A stretch of DNA of 64,000 bases from Streptococcus troglodytae (GCF_002355215.1 NZ_AP014612.1:186001-250000); one strand, 5' to 3'. Positions 43,825 through 54,843 are shown, counted from the stretch's first letter. A program made the numbers and translations. The notes: generated by a model not told the origin, from the sequence alone.

Positions 43825-44676
43825 ATGACAATTTCTTGGTTTCAAGCAGCCTTGCTAGGATTGTTTGCCTGTTTGTCTTCAATGCCTGGTCTTGGCGGTA
43901 CAACAATTGGTAACTATACTTTGGGACGCCCTTTAGTCGGTGGCTTGGTTTGTGGGCTTATCCTCGGAGACATTAAGACAGGTATTGTTTGCGGTGTTGC
44001 TATGCAGCTTGTTTATATTGCTCTTGTAACACCCGGTGGTACTGTTTCTGCTGATGTGCGTGCAGTATCTTATATCGGTATTCCATTAGCAATGGTTGCG
44101 ATTCATTCTCAAGGTTTATCAGCAACTTCATCAGATGCAGCTAACCTTGCTAAATCAATGGGAACCCTTGTAGGTACTATTGGTACAGTGCTTTTCTATG
44201 GTACTGCAACAATGAACCTTGTTTGGCAACATATTGGATGGCAAGCCGTTGAAAAAAGAGAATTCAAGAGACTCTATGTTGTAGACTGGGGACTTCCATG
44301 GATCTCACATATCGTCTTTTCATTCATTCCTACATTGATTATGTGTAAATTAGGTGCAGATGCCGTTACTGCTCTTAAGAATGCCCTTCCAATGGATGGT
44401 ATTCCAATGAAGACCCTCTTTACAGTAGGTTCACTTCTTCCATGTGTAGGGATTGCTATTTTATTAAAACAAATTGTTGAAAAAGCAGTTGACTTTATTC
44501 CATTCTTTGTTGGTTTCACTTTGGCAGCTTCACTTGGTTTAAACTTAGTATCATGTGCAGTCATTTCTTTAATTTTTGCAGTACTGTTCTATGAACTTGA
44601 AACAATAAAAAATATGAGGACAACAGCTTCAGCTGAAGCTTCAGATTTCGATGACGATGATGAGGAGGATATTTAA
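43825..44676 (+). CDS. levF: Fructose/mannose PTS EIIC component LevF
   Basis: A 283-residue mannose-family EIIC, mostly hydrophobic (SWFQAALLGLFACLSSMPGLGGTTIGNYTLGRPLVGGLVCGLILGD at the start). With LevG it forms the membrane channel. The C-terminus is strikingly acidic (DFDDDDEEDI). ATG 43825 follows AAAGGAG; an upstream ATG at 43774 lies in the intergenic region. Confidence 0.92.
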   Translation: MTISWFQAALLGLFACLSSMPGLGGTTIGNYTLGRPLVGGLVCGLILGDIKTGIVCGVAMQLVYIALVTPGGTVSADVRAVSYIGIPLAMVAIHSQGLSATSSDAANLAKSMGTLVGTIGTVLFYGTATMNLVWQHIGWQAVEKREFKRLYVVDWGLPWISHIVFSFIPTLIMCKLGADAVTALKNALPMDGIPMKTLFTVGSLLPCVGIAILLKQIVEKAVDFIPFFVGFTLAASLGLNLVSCAVISLIFAVLFYELETIKNMRTTASAEASDFDDDDEEDI

Positions 44677-44677
44677 A

Positions 44678-45514
44678 ATGGCTCAAAAGAAAATTTCAAA
44701 GAAAACTTTAACGAAATCTTTCCATCATTGGTATTATGGTAATTTGACATGTTTCTCACAAGAACATATGCAAACATTTGGTTATTTGACTTCCATGTTA
44801 CCAATCGTAGAAGAACTTTATGACAATAAAGATGATCAAGCACGTTCTATGCAAACTTATACAGCTTTCTTTAATACAGAACCACAGTTAGGTTCACTGG
44901 TAGTTGGTATTACAGCAGGTCTTGAAGAAGCGCGTTCTAATGGTGCTGATGGTGTAGATGACGAAACTATTAATGGCTTGCGTGCAGGTCTTATGGGACC
45001 AATTGCAGGTATTGGTGATTCACTTGTCGTTGGTACTTTAATTCCAATTATTTTGGGAATTGCTCTTGGACTTTCTACTGATGGCTCACCAATTGGTGCC
45101 ATCTTCTATATCATTGTTTGGAACTTATTGGCCTACTTTGGTATGAGATTTGCCTATTTCAAAGGTTATGAACTTGGTGATAAAGCAGTTGAAGTCTTAG
45201 TTGGAACACAAGGACAAGCCATTCGTAAAGCCGTTGCTATTGTCGGTGGTATGGTTGTTGGGGCTGTTGCAGCTACTTGGGTGCCTATCAAAACTGCTCT
45301 GGAGCTTAAAAATTCTTCTGGAAAGGCTTTCTTGGTTTTACAAAAACAACTTGATGGTGTTTATCCAGGGCTTTTAACCGCTCTATTTACCGTTTTTTGT
45401 TGGTGGTTAATGGCTAAGAAAAATATGTCTCCAATTAAAGTTATGCTTCTTTTAGTTGTTATTGCTTTTGTTGGTGTTATTACAGGATTCTTTGATCCAG
45501 GCTTGAAATACTAA
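44678..45514 (+). CDS. levG: Fructose/mannose PTS EIID component LevG
   Basis: A 278-residue mannose-family EIID: KSFHHWYYGNLTCFSQEHMQTFGYL near the start and the GPIAGIGDSLVVGTLIPI segment near residue 110. ATG 44678 is 1 bp after the levF stop; its ribosome binding site GAGGAGG is inside the acidic levF tail codons. C-terminal membrane helices end in FFDPGLKY. Confidence 0.92.
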   Translation: MAQKKISKKTLTKSFHHWYYGNLTCFSQEHMQTFGYLTSMLPIVEELYDNKDDQARSMQTYTAFFNTEPQLGSLVVGITAGLEEARSNGADGVDDETINGLRAGLMGPIAGIGDSLVVGTLIPIILGIALGLSTDGSPIGAIFYIIVWNLLAYFGMRFAYFKGYELGDKAVEVLVGTQGQAIRKAVAIVGGMVVGAVAATWVPIKTALELKNSSGKAFLVLQKQLDGVYPGLLTALFTVFCWWLMAKKNMSPIKVMLLLVVIAFVGVITGFFDPGLKY

Positions 45515-45537
45515 AATTAGAAATGGTTGGAGAGATT

Positions 45538-45834
45538 ATGCTAACAGAAAAAGAATTCATCAAAGGATATGAAAATGAAATCGCTTATCAAAAACATATG
45601 ATTGAAAACCTAGGACGTTGGTTTACTTTAATGTTTATCATTGCTAGTATCGGTGTCGTTTTGATTTACTTATTCTCAGCTAATCTCGTTGGGTTTACTA
45701 TTGGAATTGTTTTGACAGCCTTAGGATTCTTAGCTATGTTAGTCTTTGGTTATGGTATCTACAAGGGTCGCCTCAATGTTCAAAAAGTCGTTGATGATTT
45801 TGAAGAAAAACTGCGGCTTGCCAATTCTAAATAA
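45538..45834 (+). CDS. levX: LevX, small membrane protein of the lev operon
   Basis: A 98-residue protein with two adjacent membrane segments (WFTLMFIIASIGVVLIYLF and VGFTIGIVLTALGFLAMLVFGYG) and a charged C-terminal helix. ATG 45538 follows TTGGAGAG. Last gene of the operon, before a terminator. Function unknown; the name follows the known S. mutans operon order. Confidence 0.78.
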   Translation: MLTEKEFIKGYENEIAYQKHMIENLGRWFTLMFIIASIGVVLIYLFSANLVGFTIGIVLTALGFLAMLVFGYGIYKGRLNVQKVVDDFEEKLRLANSK

Positions 45835-45838
45835 GCTG

Positions 45839-45870
45839 AAAAAAACTTTACCGAAAGGTAAGGTTTTTTC
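45839..45870 (+). terminator. levDEFGX terminator
   Basis: AAAAAACTTTACC pairs with GGTAAGGTTTTTT around a GAAA tetraloop. Confidence 0.9.
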
Positions 45871-45898
45871 TTGACTATTTTTGACCAAGTGATACAAT
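45871..45898 (+). promoter_or_regulatory. groESL promoter
   Basis: TTGACT (45871-45876), 16-bp spacer, TACAAT (45893-45898), immediately upstream of the CIRCE element. Confidence 0.8.
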
Positions 45899-45909
45899 AA
45901 TATATGTAA

Positions 45910-45936
45910 TTAGCACTCGAGATATTGGAGTGCTAA
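45910..45936 (+). promoter_or_regulatory. CIRCE operator (HrcA binding site)
   Basis: TTAGCACTC, nine bases, GAGTGCTAA: an exact CIRCE element in the groES 5' leader, target of the heat-shock repressor HrcA. Confidence 0.97.
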
Positions 45937-45955
45937 AAATCTATGGAGGTATATT

Positions 45956-46243
45956 ATGTTAAAACCCTTAGGAGACCGAGTGGTCGTACAGTTGAAAGAA
46001 GAAAAGGAACAAACAGTTGGTGGTTTTGTCCTTGCTGGTGCTAGTCAAGAAAAGACTAAAAAAGCTCAAGTAGTAGCTGTTGGTGAAGGTGTTCGTACTT
46101 TAGCTGGGGAATTGGTTGCATCCAGTTTAGCACAAGGCGATACTATTTTAATTGAAAATCATGTAGGAACGCCTGTTAAAGATGATGGTAAAGATTACTT
46201 TATCATTCGTGAAGCAGATGTTTTAGCAGTTGTAAACGATTAA
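45956..46243 (+). CDS. groES: Co-chaperonin GroES
   Basis: A 95-residue heptameric lid protein of the chaperonin: [28 protein letters not shown] at the N-terminus with the mobile loop, and [19 protein letters not shown] at the end. The ATG follows ATGGAGG, just after CIRCE. First gene of the groESL operon. Confidence 0.97.
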   Translation: MLKPLGDRVVVQLKEEKEQTVGGFVLAGASQEKTKKAQVVAVGEGVRTLAGELVASSLAQGDTILIENHVGTPVKDDGKDYFIIREADVLAVVND

Positions 46244-46294
46244 TAAATAGCAGTTTAACTTTATAGTTATTTGAGATTATTTGTACACTTTTAG

Positions 46295-47983
<1,689 letters not shown>

Positions 47984-48052
47984 TTTAGCTTCTTATTCAT
48001 GGCAAGTCCGTAAAACGGCTTAATGCTGGTCAGTAATATTTTTAAGAGAATC

Positions 48053-48080
48053 TGGTTCAAGGCTAGGTTCTCTTTATTTT
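48053..48080 (+). terminator. groESL terminator
   Basis: AAGAGAATCTGGTT pairs with GGCTAGGTTCTCTT (several G-U pairs) around a CAA loop, followed by TATTTT. Confidence 0.75.
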
Positions 48081-48626
48081 GCCTAAAATAGTGATGGCAT
48101 ACTATGATATTTAAAAGTAAGTGCTTGCTGTCTGTTATTGCTATAGTTTTTATGGATATTTTATCTTGTAGTTAACTTTGTTACAGTAAAAGATGCTGTT
48201 TCAATTTTTTAAGCATATGAGTTGTTTAAAGACAGTTGATTTTGATGTTTTGTTATTAATTTGTTATCATTTAAAAAAAGAAAAAAAGTATAATGCAAAA
48301 GTACATTAATTTTGACCTATCAGCAAAAGAAGTGATTTGCCAAGGGGGCAAATTTAGAACCTGTATCACAGAAAACTATTTTTATTATGAGACAAACGCC
48401 ATCTTAGTGAAAGAATAGCTTATGCCGTGGTAAAAAGTTATTGAAGCCAGAAGACAATATTTGAGGGGTCTTTCGATACCCTAAGGCTTGAAATATAGGT
48501 GAACCCTTTGAGGAAGTTACTTGCGTACCGAATACTAAGAGCTGACTGACAAAAAAGAAGTCAATCAGATAAGAATATATTTTCTAAAGTCTATTATAAA
48601 ATTTTAATTGATTCAAGGAGTTCAAG
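48081..48626. other. 545-bp interval between groEL and the TcaA-like gene
   Basis: It holds one protein-like small frame (48293-48418), followed by a segment with possible hairpins (GGGGTCTTTCGATACCC near 48465-48481). Interrupted protein-like traces in other frames follow downstream, for example EPFEEVTCVPNTKS near 48500-48545. It is probably a decayed gene, though a structured RNA cannot be excluded. No promoter is identified with confidence. Confidence 0.4.
48293..48418 (+). CDS. Small hypothetical ORF, perhaps the remnant of a larger gene
   Basis: A 41-codon frame starting MQKYINFDLSAKEVICQ and continuing GGKFRTCITENYFYYETNAI before TAG. The composition is that of a real soluble protein. 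There is no clear ribosome binding site (AT-rich upstream, with AAAG runs). Protein-like traces continue in another register after the stop, so it may be the N-terminus of a decayed gene. No family recognised. Confidence 0.3.
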   Translation: MQKYINFDLSAKEVICQGGKFRTCITENYFYYETNAILVKE

Positions 48627-50329
48627 ATGGATAGTTTAAAAGAAAAGTGGCAGAAATACTTTAAAAAAGCACAAGAAATAGTTGCTCCTCTTGTGGGGAA
48701 ATTAAAGCAGCAGCTGCAAGATCTTCTTAAGAAAAAACCTATACGTAAGACTTTAATCATTATAGGGAGCTTCTTTGTTCTTTTTGGATTATGGGGAAGT
48801 ATTCATTATTCAAAAGCAGCTACCCTTGATCGTTATTTAAAGGCTAGAAGTGCTTCTGGTCATACTTTTGAAAATATTAAAGAGTATATGGTTTGGGATG
48901 ATACGAATGAATTGATAACCAACGATGAAGCTCAATATACAAAGTTTTCACGTCTGAAGACAAGTGCTAAAAAACGCAGTCTCCGACAGAAACTATTGTC
49001 AGCAAAAGCTTCGGATAAACTTTATCTCAAAAGTATTGGTCATAAATTTTTCTTTTTCCCTGATTATCGTCTTGCCATGAAGCCATTGAAATTAACGTTA
49101 AAGACGAATATTTCAGGCTTAGATGTTCTTTTAAATGGTAAAAAAATTGCTACTAGTGATTCAGATAATTATCATGTTACGGTTGCTCACCTACCTGTAG
49201 ATAATTATACCTTTGCTCTTGATGGTATCCATAATGGTAAAGAGGTGGAATTTAGTAAAAATTATGATGGTAAACATCAGACGGTTAATATGGATTTAGC
49301 CTTCAAAAACTTTACAGTTAAGAGTAATCTATCTGATGGCAATCTTTATTTTGGTAAAAGAAAATTTCTTCCCTTTCAAATGGACAATATAATGTTGATA
49401 ACTATCCTATTATGGGAAATAAATCGGTTTATGTTAAGAAAAAATTTTCAGATGGGACAATTAAGTCTAACAAGCAATCTCTAAAGGATATTGCAGACGG
49501 CAGCACAGTTCAGCTTGATGTTCCTAATCAGTTGAATCAGGATACGGCTCAGCAACTATTAAATACTGCTTTTGAAAAATTTTCTGTTCATGCTAGTAAT
49601 CAACAAGATCCAACAGATTTAAACACAGTCTTTGAAAATGGTTCTAATAATGATGTTTACAAGGCTTTAAAAGAGAGTATCAAACAAAAAATGATGGTAG
49701 ATAGTCGTAAGCCATCTAGCTTTACCATTACTTCGGTCAGTCTCAGTGATTTACATCAAACAGGTATGAAAACTTATACTTTATCTTATGCTCTCACTTA
49801 TGATTATTACTACGATGAAGCGACTGATCAAGAGAAGAAAACGTCAGGTCATTTATTACAAAATATTACGGGACAGATTCAAGTTAAAAAAATAGAGACT
49901 GGCTATACCATTAGTAAATCCGTTAGTGGTCCGACAGTTGTCAGTGAAGACAATCAGGTGAAAAGTCCGATGCCATTACCAGAAGAATTAATAGGAACTT
50001 GGGAAGCGAAGCAGGATGATAAGACCATTACCATGACCTTCTCAGAAGATGGTACAGTAATCAAAAAAACGGATTACAAGGATGATAAAAAGGAAGATAC
50101 GACTAAGACAGCAAAAGTTGAAAAAACAGAAAAGACTTCAGATGGTACTTATCGCTATTACTATCAATCAGGAGATCGTGCTGCTTTTACCGTTTTAGAT
50201 GATATCGGTGCAAATGATCAATACACTTATGGTGTTAAAATTAGTGGCTCTAGCATTACGACTGTCTATTGGGAATCAGGCGATACCAGTGGCAGTCCTA
50301 AAACGGGCATTAGCTTAACTAAGAAATAA
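48627..50329 (+). pseudogene. Membrane-anchored TcaA/YvbJ-like protein, frameshifted
   Basis: A single membrane helix (TLIIIGSFFVLFGLWGSIHYS, about residues 46-67) follows a Lys-rich cytoplasmic start. Outside are repeated beta-rich domains of the TcaA type (LKTNISGLDVLLNGKKIATSDSDNYHVTVAHLPVDNYTF) and a C-terminal lipocalin-like domain (IGTWEAKQDDKTITMTFSEDGTV). The frame breaks at 49371-49377 (an A4 or T3 run); one added base joins GKRK to SSLSNGQYNVDNYPIMGNKSV, giving 567 residues. TcaA relatives affect glycopeptide susceptibility; the role here is unknown. The start follows AAGGAG. Confidence 0.75.
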
Positions 50330-50385
50330 GTCAGAAAGAAAAAGGACTTAGCCCTGTGCAATACAGAACGAAATCCTTTCAATAA

Positions 50386-51278
50386 TTATTTGTCCAACTT
50401 TTTGGAGTGCGGTACATTATTTGGAAGCCCTTTTTCAAATGTAACGGACGGAGCCTCAACATTGATTTTTTCAAGTGTAAGAGGATGAGTAAAACTTAAC
50501 TGATGAGCATGAAGCATTAGTCTGGGAGCCGTTTGCTGGCTGTAGAGGGGATCACCAACAATAGCATGATCATGATAGGCTAGATGAAGACGAATTTGAT
50601 GGGTACGGCCTGTTTGTAGCTGACAGTTAACAAGGCTGGCATTAGGATATTGTTTTAAAAGAGCAACTTGCGTAATAGCGGTTTGACCATGCTCGTGGTC
50701 TACAACACGTTTACGTCGATCATGACGATCGCGTCCAATTGGCTCTCTATAAATGATTGTACGTTCAGAAAATTGACCTTGTGCTAAAGCCCAGTATTCG
50801 CGCTTGATAGCCTTCTTTTCTAAAAGACGATTAAGGATCGGCAGGATAAACGGATTCTTAGCAAACAAGACAGCACCGCTGGTTTCCATATCAAGTCGAT
50901 GAACAACATAGCAGGTTTGTCCGACATAAGCAGAAACATGATTGAGAAGTGCGATTTCATTAGGTTCATTAGCATGTGTTTTTATACCTTCTATTTTATT
51001 TACAATAATAAGATGTTCATCTTGGTAGAGACAGTCTATTAAAGCCTTGTTTCCCATAGGAATTTTCTTGACAGGATAGTCTGTGTTATCAAAGTTCAAC
51101 TGGATAAGATCTCCCCGCCTGACAAGACTTTGCCAATTGACGGCTTGACTATTAACTGTGACATTCTTTTTATTCTTAGAAAGTGTCTGATCTTTCTTGG
51201 AATTAAGAAATACTCTTCCAGAAGTTTTTTAAGGGGTCCTGTTGGATAAGGGTTTATAATTTTTACAGTAAAAGTCAT
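50386..51278 (-). pseudogene. RluA-family 23S rRNA pseudouridine synthase, frameshifted
   Basis: Catalytic core with VVHRLDMETSGAVLFAKN (active Asp in HRLD) and TGRTHQIRLHLAY. The start ATG 51278 reads MTFTVKIINPYPTGPLKKLL, then shifts at the plus-strand T5 run 51167-51171. One added base restores RIKKNVTVNSQAVNWQSLVRRGDLIQL, the S4-like N-terminal region, for a 297-residue protein. Divergent from pbp2a, convergent with the TcaA-like gene. The exact rRNA target within the RluA/RluD group is not clear. Confidence 0.85.
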
Positions 51279-51284
51279 GATTTT

Positions 51285-51293
51285 ATTATATCA
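51285..51293 (-). promoter_or_regulatory. Extended -10 promoter of the RluA-family gene
   Basis: The minus strand reads TGATATAAT 7 bp before the start ATG, implying an almost leaderless transcript. Confidence 0.5.
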
Positions 51294-51306
51294 TTTTCTT
51301 TAAAAT

Positions 51307-51315
51307 TGATATAAT
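51307..51315 (+). promoter_or_regulatory. Extended -10 promoter for pbp2a
   Basis: TGATATAAT lies 6 bp upstream of the pbp2a ATG. Taken literally, the transcript would be leaderless or nearly so; the only ribosome binding sequence is AAGG immediately before the start. Confidence 0.5.
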
Positions 51316-51321
51316 AAGGTC

Positions 51322-53601
51322 ATGAGTATATTAGAACTGTTAAAAAAGAAATTTTTTCCAAATAAAAATATTGATCATCAAGGTGACTCCAAAGAGGTTG
51401 AAAACGGGATGCCTCAAAATCTTGATAATCAAGCCAGTCAAGCTTCTGACAGCCATTATCATCGTCGTCATGCACAAGAAGAGACTAGTAAATTCAGCAA
51501 CGTTTTGAGCAAGATAGGCCTTTCTAAAAATGGTCTGGTTAGAAGATATTGGCGCCGTTATCATGTCGGTAAGATTTTGCTGATTGCGGTAGGTGTTTTT
51601 GTACTTTTGACAGGTTCTTACCTGTTTTATCTAGCTAAGACAACCAAAGTTTCTGATTTAAAACAGGCTTTGAAGGCAACAACGGTTATTTATGATAAAA
51701 ATGAAAAACAAGCTGGCACTCTTTATGGGCAAAAGGGCACTTATGTTGAACTTGATGCTATTTCCGACGATTTAGAAAATGCAGTGATTTCAACAGAAGA
51801 CAGAAGCTTCTATAAAAATAGTGGCATCAATTACAAGCGGATGCTTTTAGCGATAGTCACCTTAGGTTATTCGGGCGGAGGATCGACGATTACACAGCAA
51901 TTGGCTAAAAATGCCTTTTTAACCCAAGAACAAACGGTTAAAAGAAAAGCACGCGAATTTTTCCTCGCTCTGGAATTGACTAAAAAATATAGCAAAAAAG
52001 AAATTTTAACCATGTATCTTAACAATGCCTACTTTGGTAATGGTGTTTGGGGGGTCGAAGATGCCAGTCAAAAGTATTTTGGAACTTCTGCTAGTCGGCT
52101 GACACTTGATGAGGCGGCTACTTTGGCAGGTATGTTGAAGGGACCGGGTATCTACAATCCACTATATTCTATTGAGAATGCAACCAATCGACGCGATACT
52201 GTCCTGCAAAATATGGTGGCTGCGGGAAAAATATCACAGAAACAGGCCAATGAGGCTAAAAAAGTGGGAATGGGGAACCGTGTAAGTGATACTTATGTTG
52301 CTAAGACAGATGACTATCAATATCCCTCTTACTTTGATGCTGTTATTAGTGAGGCTAGCTCTGTCTATGGTATCAGTGAAAAAGACATTGTAAACAATGG
52401 TTATAGAATTTATACTGAATTAGACCAGAATTACCAAACTGGCATGCAACAAACCTTTGATGAGGAAAATCTCTTTCCTGTATCAACTTATGATAACACC
52501 AGTGCTCAAGCCGCTAGTGTGGCTTTGGATCCTAAAACAGGTGGTGTCAGGGGGTTAGTTGGACGTGTTAATAGCACAAAAAATGTTACGTTTAGAAATT
52601 ATAACTATGCGACTCAGTCTAATAGAAGTCCGGGTTCAACGATTAAACCACTAGCTGTCTATACTCCCGCAATCGCTTCAGGCTGGTCTATGGATAAACT
52701 ATTACCCAATACTTCCCGTGATTTTGATGGTTACAAACCCAATAACTATGGGAATATTGAAACAGAAGACATTCCTATGTATCAGGCACTAGCCAATTCC
52801 TATAACATTCCTGCTGTTTATACGCTTGATAAATTGGGTATCAATAAGGCGTTTTCTTATGGTAAAAGGTTTGGTCTTAATATGGATGCTGCTAAAAAAG
52901 AATTAGGTGTTGCTTTGGGAGGAAGCGTCACAACTAATCCACTTGAAATGGCTCAGGCTTATGCAACATTTGCTAATGGAGGAGTGATGCCAACTGCTCA
53001 CTTGATTAGTCGCATTGAAACTGCCAGCGGTGAAATTTTGAAGAAATTCACACCCAATGATAAACGTGTTATCAGTAAATCTGTGGCAGACAAAATGACT
53101 AGTATGATGTTAGGAACTTTTTCTAACGGGACAGGTGTTAATGCCAATGCTTATGGCTATACTTTAGCTGGTAAGACAGGAACAACTGAAACAAATTTTG
53201 ATGCCAACCTTGCCAGTGACCAGTGGGTGATTGGTTATACACCTGATGTGGTTATTAGTCAATGGTTAGGTTTCAATAAGACTGATGAGAATCACTATTT
53301 GAATGATTCTAGTTCAGGAACGGCTTCTAATATCTTTAGCACTCAGGCAAGTTATATTTTGCCTTATACTAAAGGAACGGAATTTAAGGTTAAAAATGCT
53401 TATTTCCAAGACGGCATTAAATCTACCTATGATTCAGATGATACTTCGGATGAAACTAATTCTAATTCCCAAAATATCATTGATGGTATTCGCGAGAAAG
53501 CTCAAAATGCTACGGATTCTATTAAGAAAAAAGTGGATGATTCAAATATTATTGACAAGGCCAAGAAAGTTTGGGATAGTGTTGTGAATTATTTTGAATA
53601 A
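51322..53601 (+). CDS. pbp2a: Class A penicillin-binding protein 2a
   Basis: A 759-residue bifunctional peptidoglycan synthase. A cytoplasmic region of about 90 residues is followed by one membrane anchor (ILLIAVGVFVLLTGSYLFYLA). The GT51 domain has ISTEDRSFYKNSG with catalytic Glu and GGGSTITQQLAKNAF. The transpeptidase has Ser439 in STIK, and KTGTTE near 617. A Ser/Asp/Lys-rich C-terminal tail is likely disordered. ATG 51322 has weak ribosome binding sequence. Followed closely by rpmG-secE, an order conserved in streptococci. Confidence 0.94.
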   Translation: MSILELLKKKFFPNKNIDHQGDSKEVENGMPQNLDNQASQASDSHYHRRHAQEETSKFSNVLSKIGLSKNGLVRRYWRRYHVGKILLIAVGVFVLLTGSYLFYLAKTTKVSDLKQALKATTVIYDKNEKQAGTLYGQKGTYVELDAISDDLENAVISTEDRSFYKNSGINYKRMLLAIVTLGYSGGGSTITQQLAKNAFLTQEQTVKRKAREFFLALELTKKYSKKEILTMYLNNAYFGNGVWGVEDASQKYFGTSASRLTLDEAATLAGMLKGPGIYNPLYSIENATNRRDTVLQNMVAAGKISQKQANEAKKVGMGNRVSDTYVAKTDDYQYPSYFDAVISEASSVYGISEKDIVNNGYRIYTELDQNYQTGMQQTFDEENLFPVSTYDNTSAQAASVALDPKTGGVRGLVGRVNSTKNVTFRNYNYATQSNRSPGSTIKPLAVYTPAIASGWSMDKLLPNTSRDFDGYKPNNYGNIETEDIPMYQALANSYNIPAVYTLDKLGINKAFSYGKRFGLNMDAAKKELGVALGGSVTTNPLEMAQAYATFANGGVMPTAHLISRIETASGEILKKFTPNDKRVISKSVADKMTSMMLGTFSNGTGVNANAYGYTLAGKTGTTETNFDANLASDQWVIGYTPDVVISQWLGFNKTDENHYLNDSSSGTASNIFSTQASYILPYTKGTEFKVKNAYFQDGIKSTYDSDDTSDETNSNSQNIIDGIREKAQNATDSIKKKVDDSNIIDKAKKVWDSVVNYFE

Positions 53602-53602
53602 C

Positions 53603-53631
53603 TTGCAAGAATAAAAAAACCATGTTAAAAT
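53603..53631 (+). promoter_or_regulatory. Promoter for rpmG-secE
   Basis: TTGCAA (53603-53608), 17-bp spacer, TGTTAAAAT with TAAAAT at 53626-53631, about 20 bp before rpmG. Confidence 0.55.
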
Positions 53632-53651
53632 GAAAAAGTTATGGAGGTATT

Positions 53652-53804
53652 ATGGCGCAGAAGAAAGCGAGTCTGGCTTGTGTAGAATGCGGCTCACGGA
53701 ATTATTCTATTGGCGTGAGTGGCAATCCTAAACCAAGCCGACTAGAAGTTAATAAATTTTGTAAATATTGTAAAAAATATACCTTGCATAAGGAAACACG
53801 TTAG
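53652..53804 (+). CDS. rpmG: Ribosomal protein L33
   Basis: A 50-residue L33 ([19 protein letters not shown]) with two CxxC pairs (CVEC and CKYC), the zinc-binding version. It starts after ATGGAGG. It lies directly before secE, as in many Firmicutes. Streptococci carry several L33 paralogues; this one keeps all four cysteines and so would need zinc. Confidence 0.95.
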   Translation: MAQKKASLACVECGSRNYSIGVSGNPKPSRLEVNKFCKYCKKYTLHKETR

Positions 53805-53815
53805 GAGAAAAAACT

Positions 53816-53992
53816 ATGAAATTCATCGGTGGCGTTTTTTCAGTTCTAAAGCATACGACATGGCCAACACGTAAACAATCATGGCATGATTTTATTTCAA
53901 TTCTGGAGTATTCTGCATTCTTTGCTCTTGTCATCTTTATTTTTGATAAGCTATTGACTCTGGGTTTGGCTGAATTATTAAAACGTTTTTGA
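53816..53992 (+). CDS. secE: Preprotein translocase subunit SecE
   Basis: A 58-residue SecE with HTTWPTRKQSWHDF, the conserved amphipathic region, and a single membrane helix (ILEYSAFFALVIFIFDKLL). Essential part of the SecYEG channel. ATG 53816 follows TTAGGAG, 11 bp after the rpmG stop. A terminator separates it from nusG. Confidence 0.95.
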   Translation: MKFIGGVFSVLKHTTWPTRKQSWHDFISILEYSAFFALVIFIFDKLLTLGLAELLKRF

Positions 53993-53996
53993 AAAT

Positions 53997-54024
53997 AAAA
54001 ACAGCTGAAAAGGGCTGTTTTTTT
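53997..54024 (+). terminator. Terminator between secE and nusG
   Basis: AAAAACAGC (53997-54005) pairs with GCTGTTTTT (54014-54022), then T. It separates secE from nusG, which has its own promoter. Confidence 0.85.
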
Positions 54025-54076
54025 ATGAAGAAATTTGTTTATTTAATAAAAAAGACTAGGGGTTCTTAAGCTTTTA

Positions 54077-54085
54077 TGATATAAT
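54077..54085 (+). promoter_or_regulatory. Extended -10 promoter for nusG
   Basis: TGATATAAT, about 62 bp upstream of the nusG ATG; no clear -35. Confidence 0.65.
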
Positions 54086-54102
54086 AATGTACGAAAATTT
54101 CC

Positions 54103-54123
54103 AAAAGCCACCTAGGCTTTTTT
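54103..54123 (+). promoter_or_regulatory. Terminator-like hairpin in the nusG leader
   Basis: AAAAGCC (54103-54109) pairs with GGCTTTT (54115-54121) around a 5-nt loop, followed by TT. It lies between the nusG -10 and its start codon, about 11 nt after the predicted transcription start, so it could attenuate nusG. Confidence 0.55.
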
Positions 54124-54147
54124 ATAATACAAAAATGGAGGTAAATC

Positions 54148-54684
54148 ATGGATTCATTTGATAAAGGATGGTTTGTGCTGCAAACTTATTCTGGCTATGA
54201 AAATAAAGTAAAGGAAAATCTGCTGCAACGGGCACAGACTTATAACATGTTGGATAATATTTTACGCGTAGAAATTCCAACACAGACTGTTAATGTCGAA
54301 AAAAACGGCAAAACTAAAGAAGTTGAAGAAAATCGCTTTCCAGGCTATGTTTTGGTTGAGATGGTTATGACAGATGAGGCTTGGTTTGTTGTGCGTAACA
54401 CACCAAACGTTACTGGTTTTGTCGGCTCACACGGTAATCGTTCTAAACCAACTCCGCTTCTTGAAGAAGAAATTCGTTCTATTCTCTTGTCTATGGGACA
54501 AACAGTTGATATTATTGATACCAACATCAAAGAAGGAGATGTAGTGCAAATTATTGATGGTGCCTTTGTAGGTCAAGAGGGCCGTGTTGTTGAAATTGAA
54601 AATAATAAAGTTAAAATTATGATTAATATGTTCGGAGCAGAAACCCAAGCTGAACTTGAACTGTATCAAATTGCAGAACTATAA
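54148..54684 (+). CDS. nusG: Transcription elongation/termination factor NusG
   Basis: A 178-residue NusG: N-terminal RNA-polymerase-binding domain (KGWFVLQTYSGYENKVKENLLQR; PGYVLVEM) and C-terminal KOW domain (EGDVVQIIDGAFVGQEGRVVEIENNKVKIMINMFG). The start follows ATGGAGG. Intact. Its own promoter and a leader hairpin suggest regulation separate from secE. Confidence 0.96.
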   Translation: MDSFDKGWFVLQTYSGYENKVKENLLQRAQTYNMLDNILRVEIPTQTVNVEKNGKTKEVEENRFPGYVLVEMVMTDEAWFVVRNTPNVTGFVGSHGNRSKPTPLLEEEIRSILLSMGQTVDIIDTNIKEGDVVQIIDGAFVGQEGRVVEIENNKVKIMINMFGAETQAELELYQIAEL

Positions 54685-54765
54685 AAAACTTTCGGGGCTT
54701 GTATTCTGAACCCCATGTCAGCGTCAGCGCTTAATCAACGTGAAAGTGGGAAATAGAGGCAGTGC

Positions 54766-54795
54766 AGCTGGTATCATCAGTCTGACAATCTATCA
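54766..54795 (+). repeat. Partial copy of the interspersed element at 664-775
   Basis: GGTATCATCAGTCTGACAATCTATC is close to AGTATCATCAGTACAACAATCTATC at 730-754, and both are followed by a T-rich stretch. No terminal inverted repeats were found here, so this is probably a truncated or diverged copy. Confidence 0.4.
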
Positions 54796-54843
54796 TTTTA
54801 CTTGTTGAAGGGTATAAAGAGTCATTTATCAATTGGAAGAAGC

